DNA of 64,000 bases from Rheum nobile (GCA_027886185.1 WOAB01000011.1:11860001-11924000); one strand, 5' to 3'; shown: positions 11,281 through 23,121, counted from the first letter of the stretch. Numbers and translations are program-made. The notes: generated by a model from the sequence alone, not told the origin.

Positions 11281-12414
11281 TGGATCCTAACAGAAATCAT
11301 GTTTCAAGCTCACAAAATTCATTTTACTTTTCACAAATTTTTTGGATCCATCACAATTTTTATATGATCCAAATTATCTCCCATAAAACTTTGAAGTTCA
11401 TGGAGATCCACATGGTCAATTTGTCGTCATGGCCCCTTCAAATTATCTTACATTTCAACCAAACCAAACATGAATTAAAATGCCCCTCATTCTTCCATAA
11501 GCCCAGGCACAAGTGAAAGTACTTCTATGCAAACATCACCACCTTTAGAGATTCTAGAGTTTAGCAAACTATATGGGGTGCAAACTTTCATGGCCGATGA
11601 AGAAGATTCTTTAAAAGAGCTTCACGCTCAGAAGAAGGTTGATATATCCCTATGGAAGCAGGATGAAGACAAGTTGCTAGTTAGTGGTTGCCTAAACACT
11701 AGCAAAGATCCCATCATCAGAAATGATCTAAAAGCTTTCGCCTTTTGGTGCAAAGTTGTTAAATATTATAGGAAAGGAGAGGTTCCATGGCGGAGAGAAA
11801 TTAGATTCAATGCGAAGGTCGTTGGAATAAAATAAATCAATTTGTTTCTCAATTTGCAGGGTGCTACGAGCATGCATCGAAGAACAAAGCTAGTGGAGAA
11901 TAAGAGGACGATGTCATAGCTCATGCCTACCAAAATAATGCAAGCGACACGGAAAAAGATTTCCAACTTGGTCATGCATGGAGTATGCTTCAAAAGGGAC
12001 AAAAGTGGAGAAGTTCAATTCAAACGCCATCTTTTGAGAGTGGAAATAATTGAAAAAGGTTGAAGGTGAATGAATAAGAAAAGTACAGTTTAGACTCCAA
12101 CCCTGAAACTCCAATAGAAGAAGGTGGGTATGAGTGTTCTCCTATTCGTCCTCATGATATTAAAGCAGCAAAATGAAAGGGTAAAGGAGTGGCAACAACT
12201 TATGTCAATGAACTTACTCATGAAAAAAGAGTTAATTCCATAGTGGCATGGAAAGATGAAGATTTGAAGATGAGGGTCAAAGGTTTAAAGGTGAGGAGCG
12301 TACTTGAAGAAAGAAACAAAGGAGGCTAATGAGAAGAAACGCAAGCATGAAAAATACATGAAAATTGTGGAGAAAAAGGCAAGGTATGCAATGCTCGAAA
12401 GACTTAATGCATAG
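11281..12414 (+). pseudogene. PIF/Harbinger ORF1 (Myb/SANT-type DNA-binding partner), decayed
   Basis: In active PIF/Harbinger elements ORF1 encodes a Myb/SANT-like DNA-binding protein that acts with the transposase. The N-terminus begins MDPNRNHVSSSQNSF (11281), an Asn/Ser/Phe-rich start typical of the family. The trihelix-like core follows in another frame: WKQDEDKLLVSGCLNTSKDP, FAFWCKVVKYY, then INQFVSQFAGCYEHASKNKA after 11835, EDDVIAHAYQNN, and FQLGHAWSMLQKGQKW. A Lys-rich helical end, KKRKHEKYMKIVEKKARYAM, runs to a TAG near 12412. Several frameshifts and stops are visible. The transposase gene lies about 1 kb downstream in the same orientation, as expected for one element. Confidence 0.75.
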
Positions 12415-12489
12415 GTCTAGCTCACTTTCTCACCAAAAAGAAATGATAAAAAATGAATTAATTAATTGGAAGTTGTTTCCTAACATGTA

Positions 12490-12770
12490 GTTGTGTATCA
12501 TCTACAACTAGTATTTGTATCATCTACCAGGCATTAATTATATGTAATGTAGGTGTATATCATCTAATCGGCTCTAATTATCTCTAGTGTATGTGTATAT
12601 CATATAATCGAATCTAATTATCTCTAGTATATGTGTAATGTAGGTGTGTATCATCTACTAAGTAATAATTTTGTGTAATGTAGGTAATTATCACCTACTC
12701 GGATCTAAGTATTTATACTTTATTGTGTAATGTACGTGTATTCTATTATGTAATAAAAATGTGTGATGTT
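12490..12770. repeat. Degenerate short tandem repeats (GTGTATATCATCTA type)
   Basis: Phrases such as TGTAATGTAGGTGTATATCA, TATCATCTAATCGG and TAATTATCTCTAGTGTATG recur roughly every 45-60 bp with substitutions. The array is non-coding and lies between Harbinger ORF1 and the transposase. Confidence 0.6.
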
Positions 12771-12829
12771 TGTGTGCTTTGTTGGTCTATTCTATTAATG
12801 TTTGTTTGAGAGGTGTTAAAAGTTTTAAA

Positions 12830-13100
12830 CTAACAAGAGCTATAGAAAATTCTTGTAGCTTTTGAAAAAAACATTCCAAGATAAAATTGTGACAAGAGCT
12901 TATGAAAATCTTTGTAGCTTTTGAAAAAGTATTCCAAGACAACATTGTGATAATAGCTTCTGAAAAGCCATGTAGCTTTTGAAAAAGCATTCCAAGACAA
13001 AATTGTGACAAGAGCTTCTGAAAAGCTTGAACATATAACTTATGAGATTCCAAGACAAAAATGACAAAAGCTTATGAAAAAACCTTATGAGATTCAAAGA
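12830..13100. repeat. Tandem repeat of about 60-65 bp between Harbinger genes
   Basis: The block TAGCTTTTGAAAAAGCATTC, followed by CAAGACAAAATTGTGACAAG and AGCTTCTGAAAAGC, occurs about three times in a row (from about 12840, 12910 and 12970). It then decays into shorter forms (TTATGAGATTCCAAGACAAA) to about 13105. Open frames on the minus strand here are products of the repeat. Confidence 0.7.
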
Positions 13101-13368
13101 CAAAGATGACTAGTGTTGTGAAAAGGTTATAACTTTTGAAAAGCATGAAGAGATTTCAAAACAAAAATATTAAGTGGTTTAAAAATCATTAAGCCTTAAA
13201 TTATAGAAGACCAAAACTACTATAAAAGCCTAACCATGGGAGACATGAATATCCATATCCTTCCTCTCTCTTTGAAAATGTTTCTTCTTCCGCTTCTAGT
13301 TCTTTCCCTTTACCCTCAATACATGTACTCTTGAGCATAAGAAATAAATCCATAAAGTATTCAATAAA

Positions 13369-13638
13369 TATTTGATGAAATGCATCCTAAACCCTCAACC
13401 AAGTGCTTCATCTTCAAGACCACGTCGACGTCGAAAATATATAGATATGAATCGTGAAGGAGGCCATGCTCAAATGCTCATATATGGAAATACTATTTCC
13501 CTAATAGTCCAACCTACACTAATGAGCAATTTCAAAGTCGGTTTTGAATGTGGTATGATTTGTTCATACGTATTGTTAATAGTCTCTCAACCTCATTTGT
13601 TTACATTCAACAACGTTGGATGCTACTGGTAGGATGAG
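13369..13638 (+). pseudogene. PIF/Harbinger transposase, N-terminal part (split by Gypsy-1)
   Basis: The translation shows SSSRPRRRRKYIDMNREGGH and then, after a frame change, YFPNSPTYTNEQFQSRFRMW, YDLFIRIVNSL and QRWDATGRM. These match the conserved N-terminal part of plant Harbinger transposases (basic RRRRKYI, helix-turn-helix-like RFRM...LFLRIV, then QQRxDATGR). The coding is cut exactly after DATGRM by the 5' target duplication ATGAG (13634-13638) of Gypsy-1 and resumes at 33263. Confidence 0.8.
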
Positions 13639-14390
13639 TGATGCGATCCTACCCACCATGACTACCACAGAGGAAGAGGAAGCTATAAGCATTCGCTCAG
13701 AAGGGCCAATAATAAGATTGCGTGCCAAAGCCATCGCCAACGCGACACACTCATTGATTGTGCGCGTCGTCGCTAGCCAAGGGACGCAAGAGACTGCGTT
13801 CTCCCTCAATCGCCTCCAACCAAGTCCAGAGAACGCGTTCTTTGTCAAGATACTCGCCACCATCAGTTGAACGCGATCTTTGAATTGTTTTGTCATTTCT
13901 GAAACATTATTATTTTAGTTATTTCTTTTTGGGCGTGTGTTCCACGCGTGTCGCGTGGGCTAGCCCATTAAGTGAGACTCGGCCCATCCGAGTTCCGCTA
14001 TCTCTTATAAAAGGTCAACTCGACCTTCTGTACTAGGTTACGTCTAATTTGAATCAAAGCTTAAGTTTGAGAGCCTATCGCCTCCTTTCTTTGATTGGAC
14101 GTCAAACACTTATCTCTGTCTTCTCATCTCCTTCACTCCGCCACCGACGCTACTGCATCCACTCGATCTCCATCGAGTTTATCCAACCCCGCCGCCGACG
14201 CTACGGCCACTCACTCGATCTTCTCGAGTCTATCCCCTCCACTGCCGACGCTACGGCTTCGCTCACCTCTCGAGCTACCATCCATCATCTCGAGCCACAA
14301 ACACCGTGTTCCATCCAAAAACCCTCAGATTCGACACACACGACTCACCACCAAGATCACGATCCGACATTCACAAGCATGAACGCATCA
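13639..14390 (+). repeat. Gypsy-1 5' LTR (752 bp)
   Basis: The LTR starts TGATGCGATCCTACCCACC and ends GAACGCATCA, directly before the primer-binding site. It matches 32511-33257 along its length with scattered substitutions (five in the first ~75 bases by eye) and small indels, so this insertion is older than Gypsy-3. Confidence 0.92.
14003..14014 (+). promoter_or_regulatory. Probable TATA box in Gypsy-1 LTR
   Basis: TCTTATAAAAGG lies about 380 bp before the LTR end and is conserved in the 3' LTR (about 32873-32884). This is a plausible U3 promoter for the retrotransposon RNA; no transcript evidence is available. Confidence 0.5.
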
Positions 14391-14408
14391 ATTGGCATCC
14401 GAGCCTTT
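14391..14408 (+). other. Gypsy-1 primer-binding site
   Basis: ATTGGCATCCGAGCC starts right after the LTR. It differs by a few bases from the initiator-Met-tRNA site TGGTATCAGAGC seen in other elements here, and is close to Gypsy-2's TGGCATCAGAGCC. Confidence 0.6.
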
Positions 14409-15199
14409 GATCTTGTAAGTCGCTTGTCAAGTCTCATTTGTTCACAATTTTTTTTCTCCATCATCTTGCTTCCGCCATTGTCACATTTTTTTTTCTTTTC
14501 TTCCATGCTAGTCCTTTCGGTTTCTACAAGAGAATCTCTTGGCCGATAGTTGTTTGATCCCCGCGCGAAAATTGTGTGATTTGTTTGCATGAAATCTGTG
14601 TAATTAATTGATTGATTTTCTTAATTAATCACGTGAATCTTGCTAACATATCTTGCCATATTTTCTTGTGTTGACCATTATAAATCTGCATCAAATCTTA
14701 TCTCTCCTATCGCGTAAATCTCGCAATTTCTTTCCTTAAGTTACTTAGCCATTTATTTTAATTTTAATTGTGTAATCTTACCCGATCTTAAACCAAAAGT
14801 CAAAGACTAAGATTCGGATTTGAAACTCAAATTTCAAAAGTCAAGTCGCATTTAAAAAAGAAAGAAAAAAAGATGCGACAATTCAAAAAAAAAGAAGAAG
14901 AAGGAAAGCCAAAATAAGGCAACCTTCTTCCCTCACCGGCTAGGCTCATCTCTTATCCCTCCACCGTCTAGCATCACACTTGAAGGTTTGTCTTGTGTGT
15001 GCGCGTTGTTTACGCAAAAGATTAGGACTCCATTCTTTTGGTTTCGTTTGCTTTTGTGCTTGCATATCACACTTGCTTTGCTTGCCTTTAGCCGCCCTCA
15101 CGGCCAAAGGAACGCGCCCTCCTACGTGAACACTTGTTACTTGTTAAGTGCTTACTTGTTCTTTGGTTTTGTATTGTCTTTGGTTCGTTTTTACTCGCG
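14409..15199 (+). other. Gypsy-1 untranslated leader
   Basis: Non-coding internal sequence between the primer-binding site and gag. It includes a purine-rich stretch near 14860-14920 and no conserved protein segment. Confidence 0.6.
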
Positions 15200-17496
15200 A
15201 TGTCTAGTCATATTGTGATAGGTAGCCTCACGGCACCCACCGGTGGAAATGTCCAAGGAGATGGCAACAACCAACCATCACAGTAAAACATTGCGCAACA
15301 TGAAGTGGTCCCTCTCGCCAATCCTCCCCAACCAGACCCCATTCTGGAACTCTCGGAGGAGCAACGCGAGATACAAGAACTTAGGCACCAAGTTGCCCAA
15401 TTGCAGGCCATGCAACGCGCTGCGCCGACCCAACCCACACCAACTTTGATGGTCCCTATGGACACCCTGGGCGTGCCGCGTCACACTGAAGCCGGGCCAA
15501 GTCAACAACGCATGGACAAGGGCACATGAGTCATGCCCTCCACCTCAAACTTACAACCGCGACTTCAACGAATCCAATCTGTGATCGAAAGCCGCCAAGT
15601 CTATATGTCGCATCGCGAACGATATGCACCGCGAGCAACACCAACCGACTACGATAGCGGCTCCGACCGCGACGATGATTCCCATGGTGAGTACTCTGAA
15701 CCCTTTGAATTCAATGACAGGTATGAATCCAGGGGAACAAGACGCCGCCGCGAGATTGCATCAACACCTCTTGTCGGCCGAACCAGATGAGATGCACGCG
15801 ACTTCGGTTTGCCACGTAGATCCCATCGCGTCACAGACAGCGAGCCGCGTCAGCGTCGCCATGATTCCACCCCAGTGCCATTCGACGTCAACGACCACCT
15901 TGGCCATCAAAGCGCGCGTACTCCGCAGATGGCTCCGATGGCTATGGATCGACGACGCTGACTATACATGATGATTTCAATGAGTTCGACGATGAGGAGA
16001 TGGAGGACGCATGGCTCATCAATCCAGGCTCCTTTCATCCTCCCCTTGGTGATCCCATTGAACTCCAAGATCGGCCAGCGGATTGGATTCCACCTCCACT
16101 CCAACCAGTAGGACAACCACATCGCATTTTGGGCGACAATACGCGTGCCTCTCGTGGCCAACACCACGAGGACATGGCGCGTGACTTTCGTCGCCAACAC
16201 AATACACCTGTTCAAAGACGAAGACAAGGACGCACTGAGTACAACGCGCCTCCTAGGGACTTCGTCGCTGAAGATGTCTAGGCTCGCCAAGCTCGCCGTC
16301 CTCATCATCGCGCCGAGGAAGCTGCACAACGCGCTTATGCGCCACAACCTGCTCAACACACACCAAGGCTTAGCCGCCATGAGGTAAAAGTTAAAATTGA
16401 GCATTTCTTTGGCGAATATGACCCCGCTATGTTTCTTGAGTGGGTGCATGCTACAGAGTATACTTTGCGATATTGTCACGTCCCCACAGAGGAGCATGTT
16501 GACGCGGCAACGCTATACTTTAGAGGTGCTGCACGCGTTTGGTACCACAGGTTCGTGGACGATCGCGTTTGTCGACACCTTGCTCCCATCACGGAGTGGC
16601 ACCAGCTCGTGTATGTCATGACACAGAAGTACGTTTCAGCGGACTACAAAAATCAAATGCGAATGGAGATCGCAATGGCGCATCAAGGCTCCAAAACACC
16701 TCTGGAGTTCTTCTCTCAGTTGGAGGACATGTACTACAAATCCAGCATCAGTGTCGCCCCATCCACATTGCGAACGAAATTTCTGAGTGTCTTGAATGTG
16801 TCCATCCGTGACCAACTCGAGATATTGCCAATCAAGGATCTGAATACCTTGACTCACACCGCGATGCAAATCCACAACCAACAAACGCGTCGCCGGCAAT
16901 CCTCTTGGCAAACCTCAAGTCAACGAAGGTATGACTCTAACTCTGGTCAATCCCTTACTACTAATGTGCGCGGTCCACCTACAGGAACCACCGCGTCAAA
17001 TCAAAGCCGACAGGGGAAGATCGTGGCATCTCCCACCAATGCTCCTCGCAAAACGCCAACAAAGGGCTCAGTACCAGCTACTGAGCGCGCGCGTGACTTG
17101 GAGTGTTTCAAGTGTGGAGGACGAGGGCACTATAAGAGAGATTGCCCAAACAACAAGAAAGTCCTTTTCTCCAGCATCGCCGCAGGATATAAGTCTTATG
17201 AGGAGGAGGACACTGCCCTTGAGACGATCGAGGAGGGATTTGAAGATGACAACGAGGCGGCTTACACTTGTGAAGCCACCGCGCTACATGAAGGCACACC
17301 TCTGAGCCTTGTCACACGCCGTCTCCTCACTGTCAAGGAAGCAACCCCTATGGACCAACGCGAGAATCTCTTGCACACGCGTTGCTTGGTCAAGACCGCA
17401 TCCTTGAGTGTCATCATCGATGGAGGCAGCTGCTGCAATATCATCAATGAAAAGGTGGTCAATCACTTCAACCTGCCAACCACTCCTCACCCATAA
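15200..17496 (+). pseudogene. gag: Gypsy-1 gag and protease start, disrupted
   Basis: The likely start is ATG at 15200. Frame 2 carries a Gln/Glu-rich coiled segment (EEQREIQELRHQVAQLQAMQ) to about 15790, with stops near 15284 and 15530. After frame changes the gag core continues in frame 1: FFGEYDPAMFLEWVHATEYT, AARVWYHRF and QLEDMYYKSS. A CCHC zinc knuckle follows (CFKCGGRGHYKRDC, about 17104-17145). The aspartic protease motif appears as IIDGGSCCNI (about 17412-17441), with DGG replacing the usual DSG/DTG. A TAG at 16279-16281 sits where Gln is expected and a TAA closes the frame at 17494. The product would be nucleocapsid plus protease; it cannot be made intact. Confidence 0.8.
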
Positions 17497-20088
17497 CCCT
17501 ATGGGCTACAATGGATTTCATCGAGTTCTGGTAACACTGTAACTCGTCAATGCCTTATTTCTTTCTCCATTGGCCATTATTCAGATTCAGTCCTTTGTGA
17601 TGTCATTGCAATGGACGCTACACATCTTTTGTTAGGGCGCCCATGGCAATTCGACATGCGCATTCTTCACGATAGTTATTTAAACACTTATGTGTTTACT
17701 TACCACAGGAAACGCGTCACACTCTTACCAATGTCTCATCATGAGATTTTACAAGATCAGGTTGAGCGTGATCGACAAAAGGCTTTAGAAGCAGCCAAGA
17801 CCGCGTCCCATCCGACGCATTCCAAACCAGATACTGGGGCTTCTCCCAACACCCCAGGCACAAGTACCAGAGGACCGCGTTCTCCCAAAGATCTCGAAGG
17901 TGTTTCCAACAACAAAGAGCCCAATGAGAGAACGCATAGCAAGGATGGTTCAACGGCCGCGTTAAAAGGAACCTGTGAGCACAGATTGCTTCTTGCCCGC
18001 CCAAGCGACCTCACTGCTAATTTGAGCGGCAAGGCACCATGTTTCCTATTGGTGCCCACGCGTTGCATCCCAGAGAGCCCCATCACGGAAGCTTTGCCCA
18101 ACGCCATCGCCGCGTTGCTCGATGAGTTCAAAGATATCTTCCCAGAGGAGCTTCCCTAAGGTCTTCCCCCATTACAAGGCATTGAACACCAAATTGATTT
18201 GGTGCCTGGTGCCTCTCTCCCAAATCGCACTGCTTATCGCGCTGGACCAGAAGAAACAAAGGAGTTACATCGCCAAGTGCAAGAACTTCTGGATCGCGGC
18301 TACGTAAGGGAATCTCTAAGCCCTTGCGCGGTCCCCGTGATCCTAGTGCCAAAAAAAAATGGCTCATGGCGCATATGTGTCGATTGCCGCGCCATCAATC
18401 AGATCACAGTGAAGTACATGCACCCCATCCCGCGTCTCGACGACATGCTAGATGAGCTCCATGGAGCGATCCACTTCACCAAAATTGACTTGAAGAGCGG
18501 ATATCACCAGATTCGCATGAAGGAGGGTGATGAATGGAAGACTGCGTTCAAGACAAAGTATGGGCTTTATGAATGGCTAGTCATGCCGTTTGGTCTCACC
18601 AACGCGCCAAGCACGTTTATGAGGCTCATGAACCATGTGTTGAGGGAATTTCTAGGGAAATTTGTTGTAGTGTACTTTGATGATATTCTGGTGTATTCGC
18701 GTAGTCTAGATGACCATGTAAAGCACCTTAGGCTTGTGTTAGAGTGCTTGAGACGCGAACAATTGTATGCCAACCTTGGCAAGTGTCGTTTTGCATCCGA
18801 CACTACCAACTTCCTGGGCTACGTGGTCTCCAAAGATGGACTCCGCGTTGATGAAGACAAAGTGAAGGCCATTCGGGAATGGCCAACACCTACCACTCCA
18901 ACAATGGTTAGAAGCTTCCTTGGCTTAGCAGGCTTCTACAGGAGATTTGTTCGCGACTTCAGCTCCATCGCCGCGCCACTCCATGAGCTCACAAAAAAAG
19001 GCGCCGCGGTGAATTGGAAGGAGAACCACAATCACGCGTTCAACGCGTTGAAAGAAGCCTTGTGCAATGCGCCACTGCTACAACTACCAGACTTCACCAA
19101 GCACTTTGAAGTGAAATGTGATGCGTCAAATGTGGGGGGTGGAGTCCTACACCAGGAGAAGAAGCCCATCGCGTTCTTCAACGAGAAGCTCACATGGGCA
19201 ACTTTGAATTACCCCACCTACGACAAGGAGCTCTACGCTCTTGTCCGCGTGCTCAAGACATGACAACACTATCTCTGGCCACGCGAGTTTGTGATCCACT
19301 CAGACCACGCGGCCATCAGCTATCTGAAGAGTCAGGCCCACCTCAGCCGACGCCATGCTCGTTGGGTAGAATTCATGGAGACGTTTCCCTACGTCGTTGT
19401 GCATAAGAAAGGTAAGGAGAATGTGGTCGCTGATGCCCTTTCTCGCAGGTATGTTCTCCTTACTCATCTTCAATCTAAACTTCTTGGCTTCGCATTGATT
19501 AAGGATTTATACCGCACCGATCCATTTTTTAAGCCAATTGTAGACCACTGCCTTAGGGACCGCGAGTTTGAAACCTACTTCTTACATGAGGGGTACCTTT
19601 ACAAAGCCGGGCGCCTGTGCATTCCTAGCTCACCCATTAGGAAACTCCTCATCCAAGAAACCCATGAAGGACGCGGTCATTTTGGGGTTACCAAGACACT
19701 AGCAGCTCTTCGCGAGCACTTCTTTTGGCCGCACATGACCACACAGGTGACGCGATATTGCACAAGTTGTGTCACGTGCCAACGCGCAAAGTCTAGTTCC
19801 CATCCTATGGCCTCTACACGCCATTGCCCATTCCATTAGGCCCTTGGGAAGATTTGTCCATGGACTTCATCACAAGTTTGCCTCTCTCTCGTAGGGGTAA
19901 GGACTCCATCTTTGTTGTTGTGGATAGGTTTTCAAAAATGGCACATTTCATCGCGTGCAAGACCACACACACTGCTAGTGAAATCGACGCGTTGTTCTTT
20001 GACAACGTGGTCCGTTTACATGGGATCCCTAGGTCTGTTGTGAGTGATTGCGATACCAAATTCGTAGGCCTTTTCTGGAGAACACTTT
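17497..20088 (+). pseudogene. pol: Gypsy-1 pol: RT, RNase H, integrase N-part
   Basis: In frame 1 the linker after protease carries LLGRPWQFDMRILHDSY. RT follows from about 18160: LVPKKNGSWRICVDCRAINQ, KIDLKSGYHQIRM and FVVVYFDDILVYSRS (catalytic DD present). The RNase H region (FEVKCDASNVGGGVLHQEKK) runs to a TGA at 19261 that replaces Trp before QHYLWP. Integrase begins with an H2C2 zinc domain (GHFGVTKTLAALREHFFWPH, CTSCVTCQRAK). A 1-nt deletion near 19806 moves the frame to 3, where PLGPWEDLSMDFITSLPLS and VVDRFSKMAHFIACKTTH lead to GLFWRTL. The frame is cut at 20088 by Gypsy-2. Additional stops lie at 17494 and 18157. Confidence 0.88.
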
Positions 20089-20771
20089 TGATGCGAACAA
20101 CCCCTGAAGTGTTGTCTGCAACGCAAGATCTTTGATTCCTCAAGCGTGGATTCGATTCTTCTCTTCCGTAGCCAAAGTGATGGCTTTCCTAGGGCTAAAG
20201 AGATAGCCTTTAAACGCGTCAAAGAGATGAAAGAGATGATCACAAACACCGAAGAGACGATGAACAATTGCTCGAAGCGACGAGCTACGGGATAGACGAT
20301 CCATGGGATCGAAGAGTTGACGTTAGAACTCAAGGGAATGAGCGTACTCAACTTTACTACTCAAATTGAACGTAAAGATTACAAACTAGGGTTTCAAGTC
20401 TTAAATAGCGACAAAAGATAATAATAAATTAAAAGAAGTCTTTGGAAATAAAGACGAGAAGACGAGCGCTTCAGGCTCGTTTCCGCGGTCGCAGAAATAC
20501 ATCCGTGGTCGCGGAAAATGTTTTGAATTAAGAAAGTCATGGCAAATCCGCGATCACGGAAATACTTCCGCGGTTGCGGAATATTGTCTGTAATAGGTCT
20601 TCGCCAGAGTATCGTCTGCGGTCGCAGCCCAAGCATCTGCGGTCGCGGCTGTGTTCTCCGCGGTCGCGGAAGTGCTCCTGTGCTACTCTCCCGCGTCTAG
20701 CTCTCTTCGAGTGCACTCCCATTGTTCCCTCTTCGTCCTTCGCCGTCATCGAGGGGGTCATGGAGCTATCA
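20089..20771 (-). repeat. Gypsy-2 3' LTR (683 bp)
   Basis: On the plus strand it starts TGATGCGAACAACCCCTGAA and ends GGAGCTATCA. It matches 31203-31856, which lacks about 30 bp in the repeated 'CCGCGGTCGCGGAA' block. That block (about 20480-20680) consists of short inverted and direct copies of CCGCGGTCGCGG-like sequence. Confidence 0.9.
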
Positions 20772-21158
20772 ATCTCCCCTTCTTGGCTTCGAAGCGTCCT
20801 CGCTTCATCCTCTTCGTCCTTCGCCGTCATCGAGGGGGTCGTGGAGCTATCAATCTCCCCTTCTTGGCTTCGAAGCATCCCCGCTTCATCCTCGTTATCA
20901 AAAGCATGAGGCGTATAAGGAGAAAGATTAGCGACGTTGAACGTAGGATGCGCACCATAGTCATCGGGTAAATTCAAGTGGTAGGCGTCGGCACCAAGGC
21001 TTTGTAGCACCTGAAATGGACCATCACCTCGAGCATCCATCTTGTGGCGTCGCTTGAATGGAAAAAGATCGCGATGCAAGTGCAGCCATACCAAGCCTCC
21101 GGGCCCAAACTCCACGGTACGTCGGCTTGCGTTGCGTTCCTGCAAAAGAGAAGTCACG
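20537..21158 (-). pseudogene. Gypsy-2 integrase C-terminus (continues from 29657-29949)
   Basis: The minus-strand frame encodes the end of a gypsy integrase: FGPGGLVWLHLHRDLFPFKR, RHKMDARGDGPFQVLQSLGA, LPDDYGAHPTFNVANLSPYT, then an acidic tail with two copies of a 27-residue repeat (EARTLRSQEGEIDSS type). The frame runs on into the LTR and stops at 20537. With Gypsy-3 and one GTAGG removed, this frame joins in register with the minus-strand frame at 29949-29657, giving an open frame of about 304 codons. It was therefore still open when Gypsy-3 landed. Confidence 0.75.
20772..20790 (-). other. Gypsy-2 polypurine tract
   Basis: On the minus strand CCAAGAAGGGGAGAT abuts the 3' LTR start (TGATAGCTCC). 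The same sequence is present a second time about 81 bp further into the coding region (about 20853-20868). Confidence 0.65.
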
Positions 21159-21163
21159 GTAGG

Positions 21164-22942
21164 TGAAATACCTCAAGGATGTTAGTAATGGCATAATGGT
21201 AAATTAATTAAGGATTTTACTTAAACGGGAGAAAGGGAAATTTGGGGATTTAATTCCTAAACTTTCGGTTGTCTCTCTCTCTCTCTCTCCCGTATGAGTT
21301 CTTCAGCCGAGCAGCCCAACTCCCTTCTCCTCCGACGAACTCCTTCTCCTGTGCCCAGCCGAGCTGTTCTTCTCTGGCGAGCCGACTTGGACCGCGCTGC
21401 TGCTCCTCCTCCTCCTCCCCTGCTACTGCTGTCGTTCTACCGTCCGTGCTGCTGCCTTGCTGTGCTGTTGTGCAGTTCGTGCTGCTGCGGTTCGTGTGGT
21501 GGCTGAGGTCGCCGACGACGAGGAGCCTCCCCGGTGGCTACGTAGTGGTCGACGACGAGGTAAGACTTCGATCTATTTCGGTAAGGGGCTTCGGATGGCT
21601 GATATTTATGAGCATATATATATATATATATATACGTATATGTTGCTGAATTTTGGTGGCCAGAATTGGCTGATTTCGGTATTTTTTGTGCAGCAACTTG
21701 TGAATTTGAGTTTGGATTGAATTGTGTGGGGTTTGCTTGATTGGAATTTTGAAGGTATGAATTAGGGTTTGAATTTGGGGGTTTTTCTAGTTGTGGTTTG
21801 ATTTGAATTAACGCCAGGGTTTTGCTCGGATTGTTGTCTCAAGTTCGTTCGAGTGGTTTGGAGACCTCTGGGGTCATTGTGGTTCGACTTGAGGCAAGAG
21901 GATCCTTGCTAACTTTATATATGTTTATAAATTATTTTATGCCTATTTTAATTCAGTAATTAATTTTACCGTTGCTTGGGCTATTTTTTAATTGAATTAA
22001 TTGACTATATAATTTCTTGGTTGAAATGTGTGTTGATGTGTGATGATGTGTGATGATATGTGATGATGTGTGATGATGTGTGATTATGTGATTTTGATTG
22101 TCGTTTGTGCTTTTTGATTGAGAGTCAGTGTGGTGGTTGGATTGTCGTTGATTGGGGGTCGAAGGGTCAGGTGATGATGGTCTCACCAAACATCGTAGGG
22201 TATCGCTTACGTTGTTAAGGGCCAAAAATGCTGAATCAGAGTCGGAAGGGTCAGGTGATGAGGGTCTCACCAAACCTCGTAGGGTGTAGCCTATGTTGTT
22301 ATGGACCAGGAGTTGGATGGTATGAGACCGTCCTTATCCGGATAGTTGGTTTTAGGTGATGAGAGTCTCACCGGTGGTGGGTTGGAATGGATTGGAGCTA
22401 TGTTGGAGTTATTTGCGTTTGAGAGTTGAGTACTCTTTTGGTTGTTTTGGTCGGATATTGTGTTGATATATATATATATATATCTTATTTGGTTGAATTG
22501 GTTGAATATTGTAATGATTGTATTATGTTTGAAACTGTTTTGGGCTTGGCTAGTCTTGCCAGTCTTTCGCGAGACTGACCAACTTCAGTTTACGTGCCGC
22601 GGTTGGCTGGGGTATCGGGTCCCCGAGTCAATCAGGCTTTGCAGGTTCAGCGCCAGCAAGGAGGATCCTGATCACCGTCGGTTTAAGGAGTCGAAGGCTC
22701 TACTCTTTTGGTTTTGGACTTGACTTGGTTGTACTCGTCGTATTGGTTTTTGGTTTGTAAATTGTTGTATTTTCTGTATGTTAAGTTTGATTGTGGTTTC
22801 AAACTCTGGGTAGGATTTTCCGCTATGCTGCTTTTGATATATATTATATATGGGTTATGTTTTGTATTTTTCTTTTCTTTCACCCGCCTTATAATCCTTC
22901 GGGATTATGGCACTGTAGCACTACTGGCCCGGGGGTGTTACA
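21164..22942 (+). repeat. Gypsy-3 5' LTR (1779 bp)
   Basis: Starts TGAAATACCTCAAGGATG and ends GGGGGTGTTACA before GAAGTTGGTATCAGAGC. It contains CT-repeat, TATATA and TGTGTGATGATG microsatellites, and a repeated GGTGATGAGGGTCTCACC-like unit (about 22170-22370). Confidence 0.93.
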
Positions 22943-22947
22943 GAAGT

Positions 22948-22960
22948 TGGTATCAGAGCT
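22948..22960 (+). other. Gypsy-3 primer-binding site (initiator Met tRNA)
   Basis: TGGTATCAGAGCT begins five bases after the LTR end and is complementary to the 3' end of plant initiator methionine tRNA. Confidence 0.85.
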
Positions 22961-23121
22961 CTTTTCAAAAATGTGTTCTTTTAGAGTTTTCAACTTGGGA
23001 ATTTCTATACGTTGTGTTGTGAACGATCGTGTGATCAGGAATCCTTACTGTCAACCTGTAGTAAGTTGTGTTGGTAAGTATCGTTTGTGATGTTTTGTGC
23101 TAATGTTTATATATTTTCAGT

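Noticed and set aside
15907..16497. 196-codon minus-strand open frame
   Set aside because: It lies antisense to the Gypsy-1 gag core, which is clearly recognisable on the plus strand.
21294..21720. Open frames in the Gypsy-3 LTRs (Ser/Pro/Arg- and Cys/Leu-rich), repeated at 28014-28434
   Set aside because: They are low-complexity products of the duplicated LTR and lie before the primer-binding site.
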